Shown one piece after another: positions 41,106 through 50,077 of a stretch of 64,000 bases of DNA. Position 1 is the stretch's first letter; each line of letters begins with the position of its first letter. Source of the DNA: CAYNKA01 sp964397655 (lineage in GTDB: Bacteria > Spirochaetota > Spirochaetia > DTKZ01). The stretch is from contig CAYNKA010000007.1 of the NCBI GenBank assembly GCA_964397655.1, positions 124,001-188,000 on the forward strand, read 5' to 3'. Below the pieces are notes generated by a model that did not search any database, was not told where the DNA came from, and saw nothing but the letters and a program-made list of their open reading frames with translations. The translations under genes and the position numbers were made by a program.

Positions 41106-41993
41106 ATGCGGAAGAGTAAATTCGACTTTTTTCCCTATGCGCTTCTTTCACCTGCCATGATCGTGACTGTCCTCATCATCTTCATTCCGATCATTCAGAC
41201 GATGGTCTACAGCTTCATGAATTACATCATTTGGAAGCCGCAGGAGAGGGGATTCGTCGGCCTTCGGAACTATGTCACGGCACTCAAGGATCCGGTGTTC
41301 TGGATCTCCCTCAAGAACACCGTCATCTGGATCGTCGGCGTCATTTCCCTCCAGCTCCTTCTGGGTTTCGTCACGGCGCTTTTCCTGAACAGGCCGTTCT
41401 TTTGGCGCGGCATCGCCAGATCCCTCGTGCTCATTCCCTGGGTGACGCCGAGCGTCATCACCGCCCTCATGTGGCGCTGGATGTACGACGGCAACCACGG
41501 CGTGATCAACGACCTCCTCGTACGCGTCGGCATCCTCCGGGAATATTTTCCCTGGCTCGCGAGCAGTACGGCAGCGCTTCCGGCGGTCATGATCGCCCTG
41601 ATGTGGCAGGGTTTCCCCTTTTTCGCCATCATGATCCTCGCGGGTCTCCAGTCGATTCCGGAGACCCTTTACGAGGCGGCCGAGGTCGACGGTGCCGGGG
41701 TTCTCCAGCGCTTCACGCTGATCACCCTTCCCATGCTGGTCCCGGTGCTCTTCACCTCGCTTCTCCTCAGGATAATCTGGGTGGCGAATTCGCTGGACAT
41801 CATCTACATCATGACCGGAGGCGGACCGGGATACAGCAGCCACACGCTTCCCGTCTATTCGTACATCCGGGCGTACAAGGGGATGGACTTCGGGTACGCT
41901 TCGGCCATCGCGATCTTTCTCACGCTGCTTCTCGCGGCGTTCGTCGCCGGTTACGTGAGAAAGGTCCTGAGAACGGAGGATCGATCGGCATGA
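41106..41993 (+). CDS. Sugar ABC transporter permease (MalF-like)
   Basis: 295 aa, about six membrane helices. The cytoplasmic EAA loop reads ETLYEAAEVDGAGVLQRFTLITLP, the ATPase contact of CUT1 permeases. GGGGGAAC precedes ATG 41106. It overlaps the second permease by 4 bases. Forms the membrane channel with it. Confidence 0.95.
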   Translation: MRKSKFDFFPYALLSPAMIVTVLIIFIPIIQTMVYSFMNYIIWKPQERGFVGLRNYVTALKDPVFWISLKNTVIWIVGVISLQLLLGFVTALFLNRPFFWRGIARSLVLIPWVTPSVITALMWRWMYDGNHGVINDLLVRVGILREYFPWLASSTAALPAVMIALMWQGFPFFAIMILAGLQSIPETLYEAAEVDGAGVLQRFTLITLPMLVPVLFTSLLLRIIWVANSLDIIYIMTGGGPGYSSHTLPVYSYIRAYKGMDFGYASAIAIFLTLLLAAFVAGYVRKVLRTEDRSA

Positions 41994-42829
41994 AGACACG
42001 AATACGCCCGATGTGGTTCGACGCGCTCACCCTGCATCTGCCGGTCCTCGCCATCCTCTGCTTCGCGCTTGGGCCCTACGTCTGGACCTTCCTGTCCTCC
42101 GTCACGCCCGAGGAGGAACTCTATTCCGCGGAGTTCCGATATCTTCCCGAGCATCCGACGATGGAGAATTATTCCCGGCTTTTCGAAAAGATCGATTTCG
42201 CCTCCAACATGAGGGACAGCATGATCGTGGCGCTTTCCACCATGGTGTTGGGGCTCGGCATCACGGTCAGCGCGAGTTACGGCTTTTCCCGGTACAAATT
42301 CCGTGGCAGGAACCTTCTTCTGATGCAGTTCCTCGTCATCAACATGTTTCCCATCGTCCTCCTGCTCGTTCCGCTCTTCATCATCATGCGCGTCCTGGGA
42401 CTCATGGACACCTACTTCGCGCTCATCATCGCGTATTCGACGTTCACCATCCCGTTCTCGACGTGGATGATGACGAGCTTCTTCAACGCGATTCCGAGGG
42501 AGCTGGACGAGTCCGCGCAGATCGACGGCTGCAACCGCTTCATGACCATGATTCGCGTGACCATACCGATCGCCATGCCGGGGATCGCGGCCACGGGAAT
42601 CTACATTTTCATTACGGCATGGAACGAATTCCTCTATGCCGCCGTACTGACCGGAACGGACGTGAGGACGATTCCCATCGCCCTCCAGAACATGATCGGC
42701 GAGTACAAGATCGCATGGGGATTGCTGACCGCCGGAGGAGTACTGAGCGCGGTGCCGGTCATCGTGCTTTTCTTCTTCATCCAGAAGCAACTCATCGGTG
42801 GCATGACCGCCGGGGCCGTGAAAGGGTAA
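41990..42829 (+). CDS. Sugar ABC transporter permease (MalG-like)
   Basis: 279 aa, six membrane helices, with the EAA loop RELDESAQIDGCNRFMTMIR. The start overlaps the previous stop (ATGA). No ATPase gene follows, so an MsmX/MalK-type ATPase encoded elsewhere must serve this importer. Last gene of the island. Confidence 0.95.
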   Translation: MKTRIRPMWFDALTLHLPVLAILCFALGPYVWTFLSSVTPEEELYSAEFRYLPEHPTMENYSRLFEKIDFASNMRDSMIVALSTMVLGLGITVSASYGFSRYKFRGRNLLLMQFLVINMFPIVLLLVPLFIIMRVLGLMDTYFALIIAYSTFTIPFSTWMMTSFFNAIPRELDESAQIDGCNRFMTMIRVTIPIAMPGIAATGIYIFITAWNEFLYAAVLTGTDVRTIPIALQNMIGEYKIAWGLLTAGGVLSAVPVIVLFFFIQKQLIGGMTAGAVKG

Positions 42830-42899
42830 GGGACCCGCCCCGGCGCCCGAGCCCCCCGGCCGGAACCGTCACGGACGGATCGGGAGCGAAAGGCGGGGG

Positions 42900-44282
42900 C
42901 TACTGCGTGACGAAGCGGAGAGCAGCGGCGTTCATGGACGACGAACTGCCCGCGGCCCCCGCGACGAGGAGCGCATTCGCCTCGGGGCTGCCGGAGGAGG
43001 AGTTGACCGCCGCCGCGAAGGGAAGGGCGCTTGTGAAACCCTTGACCGAAGCGGTAACGAACCCTCCCGTCCCGAAGCTCGGGTCGAGGAGCCCGCTCTG
43101 CGTGAAGCGCGCGACGAACAACCTCCAGATGCCGGGACTGCTCAAGCTTCCTTCCACCTTCTCGAAACATCCCGTGACGAGGATCATTCCGTCGTTCTGG
43201 AGCGCTGCGGATGCCACCCGGATGTTGGAGTCTCCGAAGCTGGCCCTCACGACGCCTCCCGTCCCGAAGTTCGGATCCAAGCTTCCGTTCCAGTAGTAGC
43301 GGGCCATGAGAATGGAGCCCTTCCCGTTCGCGGGCTGCGTGGTCCCGACCGCGACGATCTGCGACGAGAACTGGAGGAGAACTGCGGACACCGAATCCTG
43401 GCTGGTGTCGTTGCCGGAATAGTCCAAGGTCACCGTCCCGCCCGTCCCGAACCCCGTGTCGCGGCCCCCGTTGGTGTTGTATTTCACGAGCGCGAAATTC
43501 CTGCTCGATCCGTTGTCGGTGTAACCGCCCGCGACGATGGATCCGTCGTTGAGCACGGCGAGGGCGTTCACGCAGTCGTCGTTCGAAGCCGAGATGTCGT
43601 CCAGGACCTTCCCGCCGGTTCCGAACGTGGCGTCGAGGGCGCCCGTGGTCTTGTCGATTGCCGCGATGGCGAACTTTTTCTGACCTCCCGAAGATGTTTC
43701 CGCGTATCCGGCCGCCAGGTACCTGTTTCGGCCGGTATCGTAGACGATCACATTCGTCTCGTCGTCGAACCCGCCGCCGGACATGTCGACGATCAGCGAG
43801 GTCTCGTTGTATCCGCTGTCGTACGTGGTGACGTAGGTCGTGGGATCGGTGGTGCTGTTGAAATAATAGGAATGCAGCTTCACCGTGAAATCCTTGCCCG
43901 TTCCCGAGGTGTCGCTTGTACCGGCCGCGGCGAAATTCATGCCCATGTCCGAGGCCGTGGACGCGAGGAAGGTCGAATCGTAGGAGAAGGACGTTCCGAC
44001 GGGCGAACCGTTCGATCCGTATAACGTGATGAAACCCGTGGTGGCCGCGCCCGCCAGTTTTGTTCCGCTCATGGCGAAGGTGTCGTTGCCGAGGAAGGCT
44101 ATTCCCGTCGCGTAGGAAAATTCCCCGGCGGCGGAGGTCTGCAGCACGACTCCCGAGGATCCGAACGAGCCGTCGAGCCGCCCCGCGGACGTCGTTGACG
44201 ACTCCGGCGCGCTCGATGCGAGGACGCACCCCATGAACAGGATCAGGGAGGCTCCGACGGATGCGAAAAATGCCGTTCTCAT
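42900..44282 (-). CDS. Lipoprotein with delta-60 beta-propeller repeats
   Basis: 460 aa. The signal peptide ends in the lipobox LFMGC. At least five repeats of the type G-x-L-D-x-x-F-G-T-G-G-x-V (GRLDGSFGSSG, GALDATFGTGG, GGRDTGFGTGG, GSLDPNFGTGG, GLLDPSFGTGG) mark delta-60 (DUF5122) repeats that form a beta-propeller. The sequence is Ser/Thr/Gly-rich. ATG 44282 follows AGGGAG with a short gap. Surface or periplasmic location is likely; function unknown. It stands alone. Confidence 0.8.
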   Translation of the reverse strand: MRTAFFASVGASLILFMGCVLASSAPESSTTSAGRLDGSFGSSGVVLQTSAAGEFSYATGIAFLGNDTFAMSGTKLAGAATTGFITLYGSNGSPVGTSFSYDSTFLASTASDMGMNFAAAGTSDTSGTGKDFTVKLHSYYFNSTTDPTTYVTTYDSGYNETSLIVDMSGGGFDDETNVIVYDTGRNRYLAAGYAETSSGGQKKFAIAAIDKTTGALDATFGTGGKVLDDISASNDDCVNALAVLNDGSIVAGGYTDNGSSRNFALVKYNTNGGRDTGFGTGGTVTLDYSGNDTSQDSVSAVLLQFSSQIVAVGTTQPANGKGSILMARYYWNGSLDPNFGTGGVVRASFGDSNIRVASAALQNDGMILVTGCFEKVEGSLSSPGIWRLFVARFTQSGLLDPSFGTGGFVTASVKGFTSALPFAAAVNSSSGSPEANALLVAGAAGSSSSMNAAALRFVTQ

Positions 44283-44406
44283 ACTCCCTATTTTAATCAA
44301 ACTGCGGATTTTTCTCCATGATTTCTTTCGAAAAACCGGAAAAAAATACCCTTCCGATTGAAAGATCCCGCCCGTTTCCCTTACTATGGGGGACGGAGGC
44401 ACATCA

Positions 44407-44829
44407 ATGCGACAAATCGAAGTCCATTCCTTCGAGGCCGAAGGATTGAAGAAAGTCTACGACAACGGTTCCTGGTTCATGGGAATAAAGAATTACAAGC
44501 CGGCGAACGATCTGGCGAACCTCGACTGCCTGGAGCGGCACAACGAGACCGACGAGATCTTCGTACTCTTGGCGGGCGGATGCGTTCTTCTCACGGCCGA
44601 GGAAACGGCGTTCGGAGGACTCGCGTTCGAGGCGCTTTCGATGGAACCTCGCAGGGTGTACGTCATTCCGAAGGGGCTTTGGCATACGACGGTGACCGCC
44701 AAGGACAGCAAGCTCGTCCTCGTCGAGGCGTCGGGGACTTCTGAGAAGAACAGCGACGTGCTCAAGCTGTCGAAGGACGACGCGGCGAAAGGCGCGGCCG
44801 CGACGCGGGCCGCCGGCTGGAAACGCTGA
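44407..44829 (+). CDS. Cupin-like protein
   Basis: 140 aa. CLERHNETDEIFVLLAGGCVL and VYVIPKGLWHTT give the two cupin motifs with a possible metal site (His, Glu, His). GGAGG 8 bases upstream places the start at ATG 44407, not 44386. Small single-domain cupins have many roles, so the activity is unknown. It is divergent from the delta-60 lipoprotein. Confidence 0.75.
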   Translation: MRQIEVHSFEAEGLKKVYDNGSWFMGIKNYKPANDLANLDCLERHNETDEIFVLLAGGCVLLTAEETAFGGLAFEALSMEPRRVYVIPKGLWHTTVTAKDSKLVLVEASGTSEKNSDVLKLSKDDAAKGAAATRAAGWKR

Positions 44830-44851
44830 ACCGGAGAAAGGCGTTCCGGTC

Positions 44852-45574
44852 CTATTCGGCGAGACGGGGCTTCACGGGGAGTTCGGTCCAGTCCTCGAAG
44901 GCGAGGACGCCTCGTCCTCGCCAGGTGAAGAAGAGGAAGGAGGCCTTGAATCGATAGGAAACCGATTCCGCGCTGTATCCTCCCTGGCGGACCTGCTTGA
45001 ATTCGATACCGAGGTCAAGGATGTCCACGAATGCGGGAAGCGGGTCCAAGGTGTAGCTCGCGTCATAGGGGGCGCCGGCGGCTTCCGTGATGCGGGCCTT
45101 CCCGCGCATCGTGATCGCCTCGAGCGGCAGCTCGAAGGGAAAGGACAGAAGCGCGGTCGTCCCCTCGCGTTCTCGCGTAGGCGCGCCGCGCCTCAGGCTG
45201 TCCTGCAATTCCCTGTCGAAGGGCGTCTTATCCCCTCGGAGGTCGGCCCAGCGGGAGGCAACGGACGCGAGGCGCCTTTTCCGCTCCGTCGAAAAGTCCG
45301 TCCCGTTCTTTTCCGAGCTGACTACTTCGAGGCGGACCTTCCCGTCTTCTCCGTACGAAAGTCCGATGACTGCATGTTCGACGCTTTTCACCCCGCCGGA
45401 CGAATCGAGTTCCTCCTGCGTGAGCCTGAGAATTCTCGGCGCCATCCGTTCCGCCGCGGTCCTTTTCGCCACGGCCTCGATCCAGAGCGATTCCGGGTCC
45501 GCGGCTCCGAGCGCCGGTCCGGCGGGAAGGAGGAGAAACAGGAAAACCGCGGATAGGGCTCCGAAGTTCTTCAT
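44852..45574 (-). CDS. Exported protein of unknown function
   Basis: 240 aa. An N-terminal signal peptide (LSAVFLFLLLPAGPALGAA) predicts export by Sec. The mature part (about 215 aa) has no motif I know; it has alternating hydrophobic strands in the C-terminal half, such as YSAESVSYRFKASFLFF. Converges with the cupin gene. Function unknown. Confidence 0.65.
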   Translation of the reverse strand: MKNFGALSAVFLFLLLPAGPALGAADPESLWIEAVAKRTAAERMAPRILRLTQEELDSSGGVKSVEHAVIGLSYGEDGKVRLEVVSSEKNGTDFSTERKRRLASVASRWADLRGDKTPFDRELQDSLRRGAPTREREGTTALLSFPFELPLEAITMRGKARITEAAGAPYDASYTLDPLPAFVDILDLGIEFKQVRQGGYSAESVSYRFKASFLFFTWRGRGVLAFEDWTELPVKPRLAE

Positions 45575-45670
45575 CTCTTTTCAATTAAGGAGTATATACC
45601 GCCTGCCTCGGGAGATCAAAGGGCACGGCGGCGGGCCTTGGCGGACGGATCGTGCGTGTGGTGGCGGGTC

Positions 45671-47224
45671 TCAGCCGTTCGGCTCTTCATCGCCGACTTT
45701 CGGACGCATGGTATCCCTGAGATAATCCGCGAAGTCCTTCCCCGAAAGCGGCGTATGGTAATAATACCCCTGGATTCGCCTGCAGCCGAGCTTGAAGAGG
45801 GTCTTGAGCTGCTCCGGGGATTCTATCCCCTCCGCGACCACGTCGATGCCCAACCTGTGGGCCATGGAAATGAGGGCGTGGACTATGTTCTGGTTGTTCG
45901 TGTCGTCGGCGATGGAATCCACGAAGGTTTTGTCGATCTTGATGGCGTCGATCGGAAGGTCCTTGAGATAGCTCAGCGACGAGTAACCGGTTCCGAAGTC
46001 GTCGATCGCTATCTTGATCCCCCGCCCCCTGAGCTGTTGGATCTTCCGGATCGCAGCCTTCGGATCGTCCATGACGCTGCTTTCGGTGATCTCGACCTCG
46101 AGACATTTCGGATTCACCCCGTTCTTCGCGATCACGCGTTCCACGTTTTCCACGAGGCTCTCGCTCTTGAACTGCCGGGGGGAGAGGTTGATCGCTATCG
46201 TGTAGTTTTCGTAGCCCTCGGCCTGCCATTGGACCAGATGGGACACGGCCTCGTAGAGTACCCAATTGCCGATGGGGATGATGAGCCCCGTCTCCTCCGC
46301 AACCGGAATGAATTTCCCTGGATTGATGAGCCCCTTGGTGGGATGATGCCAGCGGATGAGCGCCTCCGCGCCCCAAGGAACGCTCCTTATCCTTCCTTCG
46401 ATCATGACGAGCGAGAGGATGGGCTGAAAATAGAGCTCGAACTGCTTCTTGATCTCTGCTATCGCCTGCTGTTCCAGGGCCTTGATGATGGCGTTCTGGA
46501 GTTCCATCTTCTCTATGACTTTCTCGCTCATCTCATCCCGGAATATCACGAAGTCCTTGCCGTTCCGCTTCGCGTACTCGAGGGCTATGTCCGCGTCTCG
46601 GAGAAGGAGGGTCTTCGTTCGCGCGTTGCCGGGGTAAAGGACCGCTCCTATGGAACCGCCGAGCGAGAAATTCTTTCCCGGAAATCGATGGCTTTTCGTG
46701 ATGACCGCGTACACCTTGTGAAGGATGCCGGACAGCTCGTTCTCCGATCCGACGTCGTGGAGAATGAAGCTGAATTCGTCCTCCCTCGAATGATAGATCC
46801 AGGTCCCTTCGGGCAGAACGTTCTTGAGCCGCTCTGAGGATTCGTAGATTACCCATTCGTTGATGCTCGGGTCCAGGGTCTTTTTGATGAGGCCGAAGTT
46901 GTCGTTGAATTGTAGCATCGCCACCGCGAAGGGTCGTCCGTCGCCGGGTTTTCCTCTTTTGTCCAGGAGAACGCCGAGGTCGCGCTCGAGAACGGAGTGG
47001 TTGGGAAGGCCGGACACCGGATTGTGCTGAAGCTTGTGGCTCAAGGCCTCCTGCCGGCGATTCCCGGCGGAAATCTGCGCGAGCAGTTCCTCGGTGCTCT
47101 TTTTATGCCTGACGATTTCCCGGTCTTTTTCCTCGAGGGTCTTCCTGAAGTCGAGGATGTCCTTTTTTACATCTTCCGGAATGTCGGCTCTGCCGATCAG
47201 CTTTGTGATGTTAAGCAGCCCCAT
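45671..47224 (-). CDS. c-di-GMP phosphodiesterase: degenerate GGDEF plus EAL domain
   Basis: 517 aa. An N-terminal coiled coil (about residues 15-70) leads to a GGDEF domain whose active motif reads SREDEF, so cyclase activity is lost. The C-terminal EAL domain is intact: GAEALIRWHH, NLSPRQF, EVEITES, DDFGTGYSSLSYL, KIDKTFV, EGIES and QGYYYH. It should hydrolyse c-di-GMP. No membrane helix, so cytosolic. ATG 47224 follows AAGGTGG. A sigma-28-like promoter lies right upstream, which ties it to motility. Confidence 0.93.
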   Translation of the reverse strand: MGLLNITKLIGRADIPEDVKKDILDFRKTLEEKDREIVRHKKSTEELLAQISAGNRRQEALSHKLQHNPVSGLPNHSVLERDLGVLLDKRGKPGDGRPFAVAMLQFNDNFGLIKKTLDPSINEWVIYESSERLKNVLPEGTWIYHSREDEFSFILHDVGSENELSGILHKVYAVITKSHRFPGKNFSLGGSIGAVLYPGNARTKTLLLRDADIALEYAKRNGKDFVIFRDEMSEKVIEKMELQNAIIKALEQQAIAEIKKQFELYFQPILSLVMIEGRIRSVPWGAEALIRWHHPTKGLINPGKFIPVAEETGLIIPIGNWVLYEAVSHLVQWQAEGYENYTIAINLSPRQFKSESLVENVERVIAKNGVNPKCLEVEITESSVMDDPKAAIRKIQQLRGRGIKIAIDDFGTGYSSLSYLKDLPIDAIKIDKTFVDSIADDTNNQNIVHALISMAHRLGIDVVAEGIESPEQLKTLFKLGCRRIQGYYYHTPLSGKDFADYLRDTMRPKVGDEEPNG

Positions 47225-47234
47225 GCCACCTTCA

Positions 47235-47261
47235 TTATCGGCAACGGCGTGCTTAAGTTGA
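47235..47261 (-). promoter_or_regulatory. Sigma-28 (FliA)-type promoter of the EAL gene
   Basis: On the minus strand, TCAACTTA (47261-47254), 11 bases, then a perfect GCCGATAA (47242-47235). The -35 matches TAAAGTTT at 5 of 8 positions and the spacing is exact. The predicted start lies just before the ribosome binding site. Confidence 0.7.
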
Positions 47262-47353
47262 TGATTTTGACTGTGGCATTTCTCTCCATACACCCGGACA
47301 TACAACGAACTTCGTCCGCCCTCGCAGCACGGCTCCGCCGCTACTCTCCGTAT

Positions 47354-47392
47354 TTGCCGAGGCGGCGAGTCTCACTGCGTCCCTCTCGGCAA
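47354..47392 (+). other. Inverted repeat in the EAL-nfnA intergenic region
   Basis: TTGCCGAG (47354-47361) is the exact inverse complement of CTCGGCAA (47385-47392), with 23 bases between. The 321-bp gap (47225-47545) otherwise holds the two promoters; I see no gene in it. Confidence 0.45.
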
Positions 47393-47505
47393 GGCGAAAT
47401 GCCGTATTAGGGGCCTTGGCTCACGTGATTCTCTCGGCGTGTCCGCGCGACGAGTTTCAGAGCGAGCTCCGGTTATCCGCCTTCGAAAACGGTTTCCACC
47501 GCCCC

Positions 47506-47534
47506 TTGCGATTAACCGAAATATTAGTTACTAT
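47506..47534 (+). promoter_or_regulatory. Promoter of nfnA, predicted near-leaderless
   Basis: TTGCGA (47506-47511), 17 bases, TACTAT (47529-47534). The start codon at 47546 is 11 bases after the -10, leaving about 4-5 bases of leader and no room for a ribosome binding site; none is seen. Confidence 0.6.
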
Positions 47535-47545
47535 TTCCCAATACC

Positions 47546-48421
47546 ATGAATACGATCGTTGAGAAAACCCAACTGTCCGACGAAGTCTACCGGATCAAGG
47601 TGAAGGCGCCCCTCATCGCGGAAGAACGAAAACCCGGTCAGTTCGTCATCGTCCAGCGTGATACCGATTTCGGCGAGAGGATCCCGCTCACCATCGCCGA
47701 TGCTGACCCGGTCGCCGGTACCATCACCATGATTTTCCAGACCGTGGGAAGCTCTACTCACAAGCTCGCCCTCCTCAGGGAGGGCGATTCCATAGCGAAC
47801 CTTCTCGGCCCCCTGGGAAAGCCGACCCATATCGAGAAATTCGGAACCGTCGTCTGCGTCGGCGGCGGCATCGGAGCCGCGCCGCTTTTCCCCATCGCAC
47901 AGGGGATGAAAGCCGCAGGAAACCGTCTCGTCGTCATCATCGGGGCCCGCAACAAGAGCCTCATCATCATGGAAGAGGAGATGAGGGCGATCGCGGACGA
48001 ACTCGTCGTCGTGACGGACGACGGCTCCTACGGCAGGAAGGCCCTCGTGACCGAGCCGCTCAAGGCCCTCTGCGAGCAGAACCCGAAGCCCGACTGCGTC
48101 GTCGCTATCGGACCTCCGATCATGATGAAGTTCTGCGCGGAGACGACGCGCCCCTTCGGCGTCAAGACTCTCGTCTCGCTCAACACCATCATGATCGACG
48201 GAACGGGCATGTGCGGCGGCTGCCGCGTTATGGTCGGGGGGCAGACCAAGTTCGTCTGCGTGGACGGACCGGAGTTCGACGGCCACGCGGTCGATTTCTC
48301 CAACATGATGCTCAGGATGTCCTCCTACAAGCCGCAGGAGGAAAAGGCGCATCACGAATGTCATCTGGATCTTGAAGCGAAAAGACTCGAATCCGGGAGC
48401 GCGAGGAGCGTCAAGCCATGA
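47546..48421 (+). CDS. nfnA: NADH-dependent ferredoxin:NADP+ oxidoreductase, small (FAD/Fe-S) subunit
   Basis: 291 aa. FAD/NAD module as in dihydroorotate dehydrogenase electron-transfer subunits: VCVGGGIGAAPLFPIA. The [2Fe-2S] ligands are in DGTGMCGGCRV, then FVC. Paired with NfnB it balances NADH, NADPH and ferredoxin by electron bifurcation; SudB-like sulfide dehydrogenase is the alternative. It has no clear ribosome binding site, and its stop overlaps the start of nfnB (ATGA). Confidence 0.9.
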   Translation: MNTIVEKTQLSDEVYRIKVKAPLIAEERKPGQFVIVQRDTDFGERIPLTIADADPVAGTITMIFQTVGSSTHKLALLREGDSIANLLGPLGKPTHIEKFGTVVCVGGGIGAAPLFPIAQGMKAAGNRLVVIIGARNKSLIIMEEEMRAIADELVVVTDDGSYGRKALVTEPLKALCEQNPKPDCVVAIGPPIMMKFCAETTRPFGVKTLVSLNTIMIDGTGMCGGCRVMVGGQTKFVCVDGPEFDGHAVDFSNMMLRMSSYKPQEEKAHHECHLDLEAKRLESGSARSVKP

Positions 48422-49908
48422 GCCATGAAACGAATCCCGAAAAACTCGCGGCCGAGGCGAAGGCGCTTTTTCTCTCCCTCAAGGACAGGAAACCGACTCC
48501 CAAGGAACGGCTCGCCATCCCTCCGCAGGAAATGCCTGCGCAAGCCCCCGAGGTGAGACGGACCAACATGCAGGAAGTCGCCCTCGGCTATTCCGAGGAG
48601 CAGGCCAGGGTGGAAGCGATGCGCTGCCTGCAATGCAAGGGGGCGCCCTGCGTCGCATCCTGCCCCGTGAAGATCGACATCCCCGGCTTCATCGGGAAGA
48701 TCGCCGAGGGCGATTACGGCAGGGCCCTCGCGATCCTGCGTGAAAGCAACCTTTTCCCCGCGATCTGCGGGAGGGTCTGCCCGCAGGAAGTCCAATGTCA
48801 ATCCACCTGCACCGTGGGCAAGTCGCTGAAGAGCCTGGAAAAGGCCGTGTCCATCGGCCGCCTCGAGCGTTTCGCGGCGGATTGGGAGCGGAAGACCGGC
48901 GCGTCTATGGCCCAACCGACGAGGTCCAAGACCGGCAGGCGGGTAGCGGTCGTGGGCAGCGGCCCCGCGGGGCTCGCGGCGGCGGCCGACCTGGCCAAGG
49001 CCGGGCATTCGGTGACGGTTTTCGAGGCCTTCCACAAGCCCGGCGGAGTCATGATCTACGGCATCCCGGAATTCCGCCTGCCGAAGGAGATCGTGAGCCG
49101 GGAGATCGAGGCTTTGAAAGGTCTCGGCGTCGAGATCCGCACGAATTTCCTCGTGGGCAGAACCCGCGGCCTCAAGGACCTATTTGCGAAGGACGGCTAC
49201 GACGCGGTCTTCATCGGAAGCGGAGCGGGCTTGCCGAAATTCATGAATATCCCCGGGGAGAACCTCGTCGGCGTCTTCTCGGCGAACGAGTATCTCACCC
49301 GGTCGAATCTCATGAAGGCATACGACGAAGCGCATGCCGCTACGCCCATGTACAGGGCGAAGCGCGTCGCGGTGCTCGGCGGAGGCAACGTGGCCATGGA
49401 CGCTGCGAGGACCGCCCTCAGGCTCGGTGCGGAAAAGGTCTACATCGTCTACCGGCGCACCGAGGTGGAAATGCCGGCACGGGTCGAGGAAGTGATCCAT
49501 GCGAAGGAAGAGGGCGTCGAATTCCATCTCTTGGAGAACGCGAAACGGATCATCGGCGACGACAAGAACCGTGTCGTCGGCATGGAATGCCTTTCCTACC
49601 GCCTCGGCGACCCGGACGCCTCCGGCCGTAGAAGCCCGGTGGAAATACCGGGTTCGGAGCACGTCCTCGACGTGGACGCGGTCATCGTCGCGATCGGGAA
49701 CGAATCGCATCCGCTGCTCCTACAGACCAACCCCGACATCAAGGTGTCCAAGCGGGGAAACATCGTGACCGACGAGAACGGCAAGACCTCCATGGATCGG
49801 GTGTACGCGGGCGGCGACATCGTGCTCGGAGCGGCCACGGTCATCCTCGCCATGGGCGAGGGGAGAAAGGCGGCGGCTTCCATAAACCGTCTCCTCGAAG
49901 GTAAGTGA
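48418..49908 (+). CDS. nfnB: NADH-dependent ferredoxin:NADP+ oxidoreductase, large (glutamate-synthase-like) subunit
   Basis: 496 aa. N-terminal ferredoxin-like clusters CLQCKGAPCVASCP and CGRVCPQEVQCQSTC, FAD fold VAVVGSGPAGLAAAADLA, and a second Rossmann motif VLGGGNVAMDAARTALRLG. The layout is that of GltD/NfnB. It transfers electrons between NADPH, NADH and ferredoxin in an anaerobe. It could also be annotated as glutamate synthase small subunit, but the nfnA partner favours NfnB. A terminator follows. Confidence 0.9.
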   Translation: MSHETNPEKLAAEAKALFLSLKDRKPTPKERLAIPPQEMPAQAPEVRRTNMQEVALGYSEEQARVEAMRCLQCKGAPCVASCPVKIDIPGFIGKIAEGDYGRALAILRESNLFPAICGRVCPQEVQCQSTCTVGKSLKSLEKAVSIGRLERFAADWERKTGASMAQPTRSKTGRRVAVVGSGPAGLAAAADLAKAGHSVTVFEAFHKPGGVMIYGIPEFRLPKEIVSREIEALKGLGVEIRTNFLVGRTRGLKDLFAKDGYDAVFIGSGAGLPKFMNIPGENLVGVFSANEYLTRSNLMKAYDEAHAATPMYRAKRVAVLGGGNVAMDAARTALRLGAEKVYIVYRRTEVEMPARVEEVIHAKEEGVEFHLLENAKRIIGDDKNRVVGMECLSYRLGDPDASGRRSPVEIPGSEHVLDVDAVIVAIGNESHPLLLQTNPDIKVSKRGNIVTDENGKTSMDRVYAGGDIVLGAATVILAMGEGRKAAASINRLLEGK

Positions 49909-49968
49909 TTCGCAGGCGGAATCCGGTCCCGCCGCTTGCTGCGACGCGCTTCCATTTTTCGGCTTCAG

Positions 49969-49992
49969 GCCGGCCGTGAGGCCGGCTTTTTT
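49969..49992 (+). terminator. Terminator after nfnB
   Basis: GCCGGCC-GTGA-GGCCGGC hairpin (49969-49986) followed by six T. A strong intrinsic terminator for the nfnAB operon. Confidence 0.88.
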
Positions 49993-50006
49993 CATGCTCG
50001 AAGTCC

Positions 50007-50035
50007 TTGAATTCGCCCTGACCTCTTCTTATCTT
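50007..50035 (+). promoter_or_regulatory. Promoter of the dihydroorotate-dehydrogenase-like gene
   Basis: TTGAAT (50007-50012), 17 bases, TATCTT (50030-50035). Moderate match with ideal spacing; the start codon at 50078 is 43 bases downstream of the -10, with GAGGAG in between. Confidence 0.5.
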
Positions 50036-50077
50036 GAAAAAGACAGGGATCTAATCACGTCGGATGAGGAGAACGCC

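Noticed and set aside
32150..47381. A 13-base word shared between the ppdK palindrome and the inverted repeat near 47370
   Set aside because: In 64 kb on both strands, dozens of repeated 13-mers are expected by chance; no longer similarity surrounds it.
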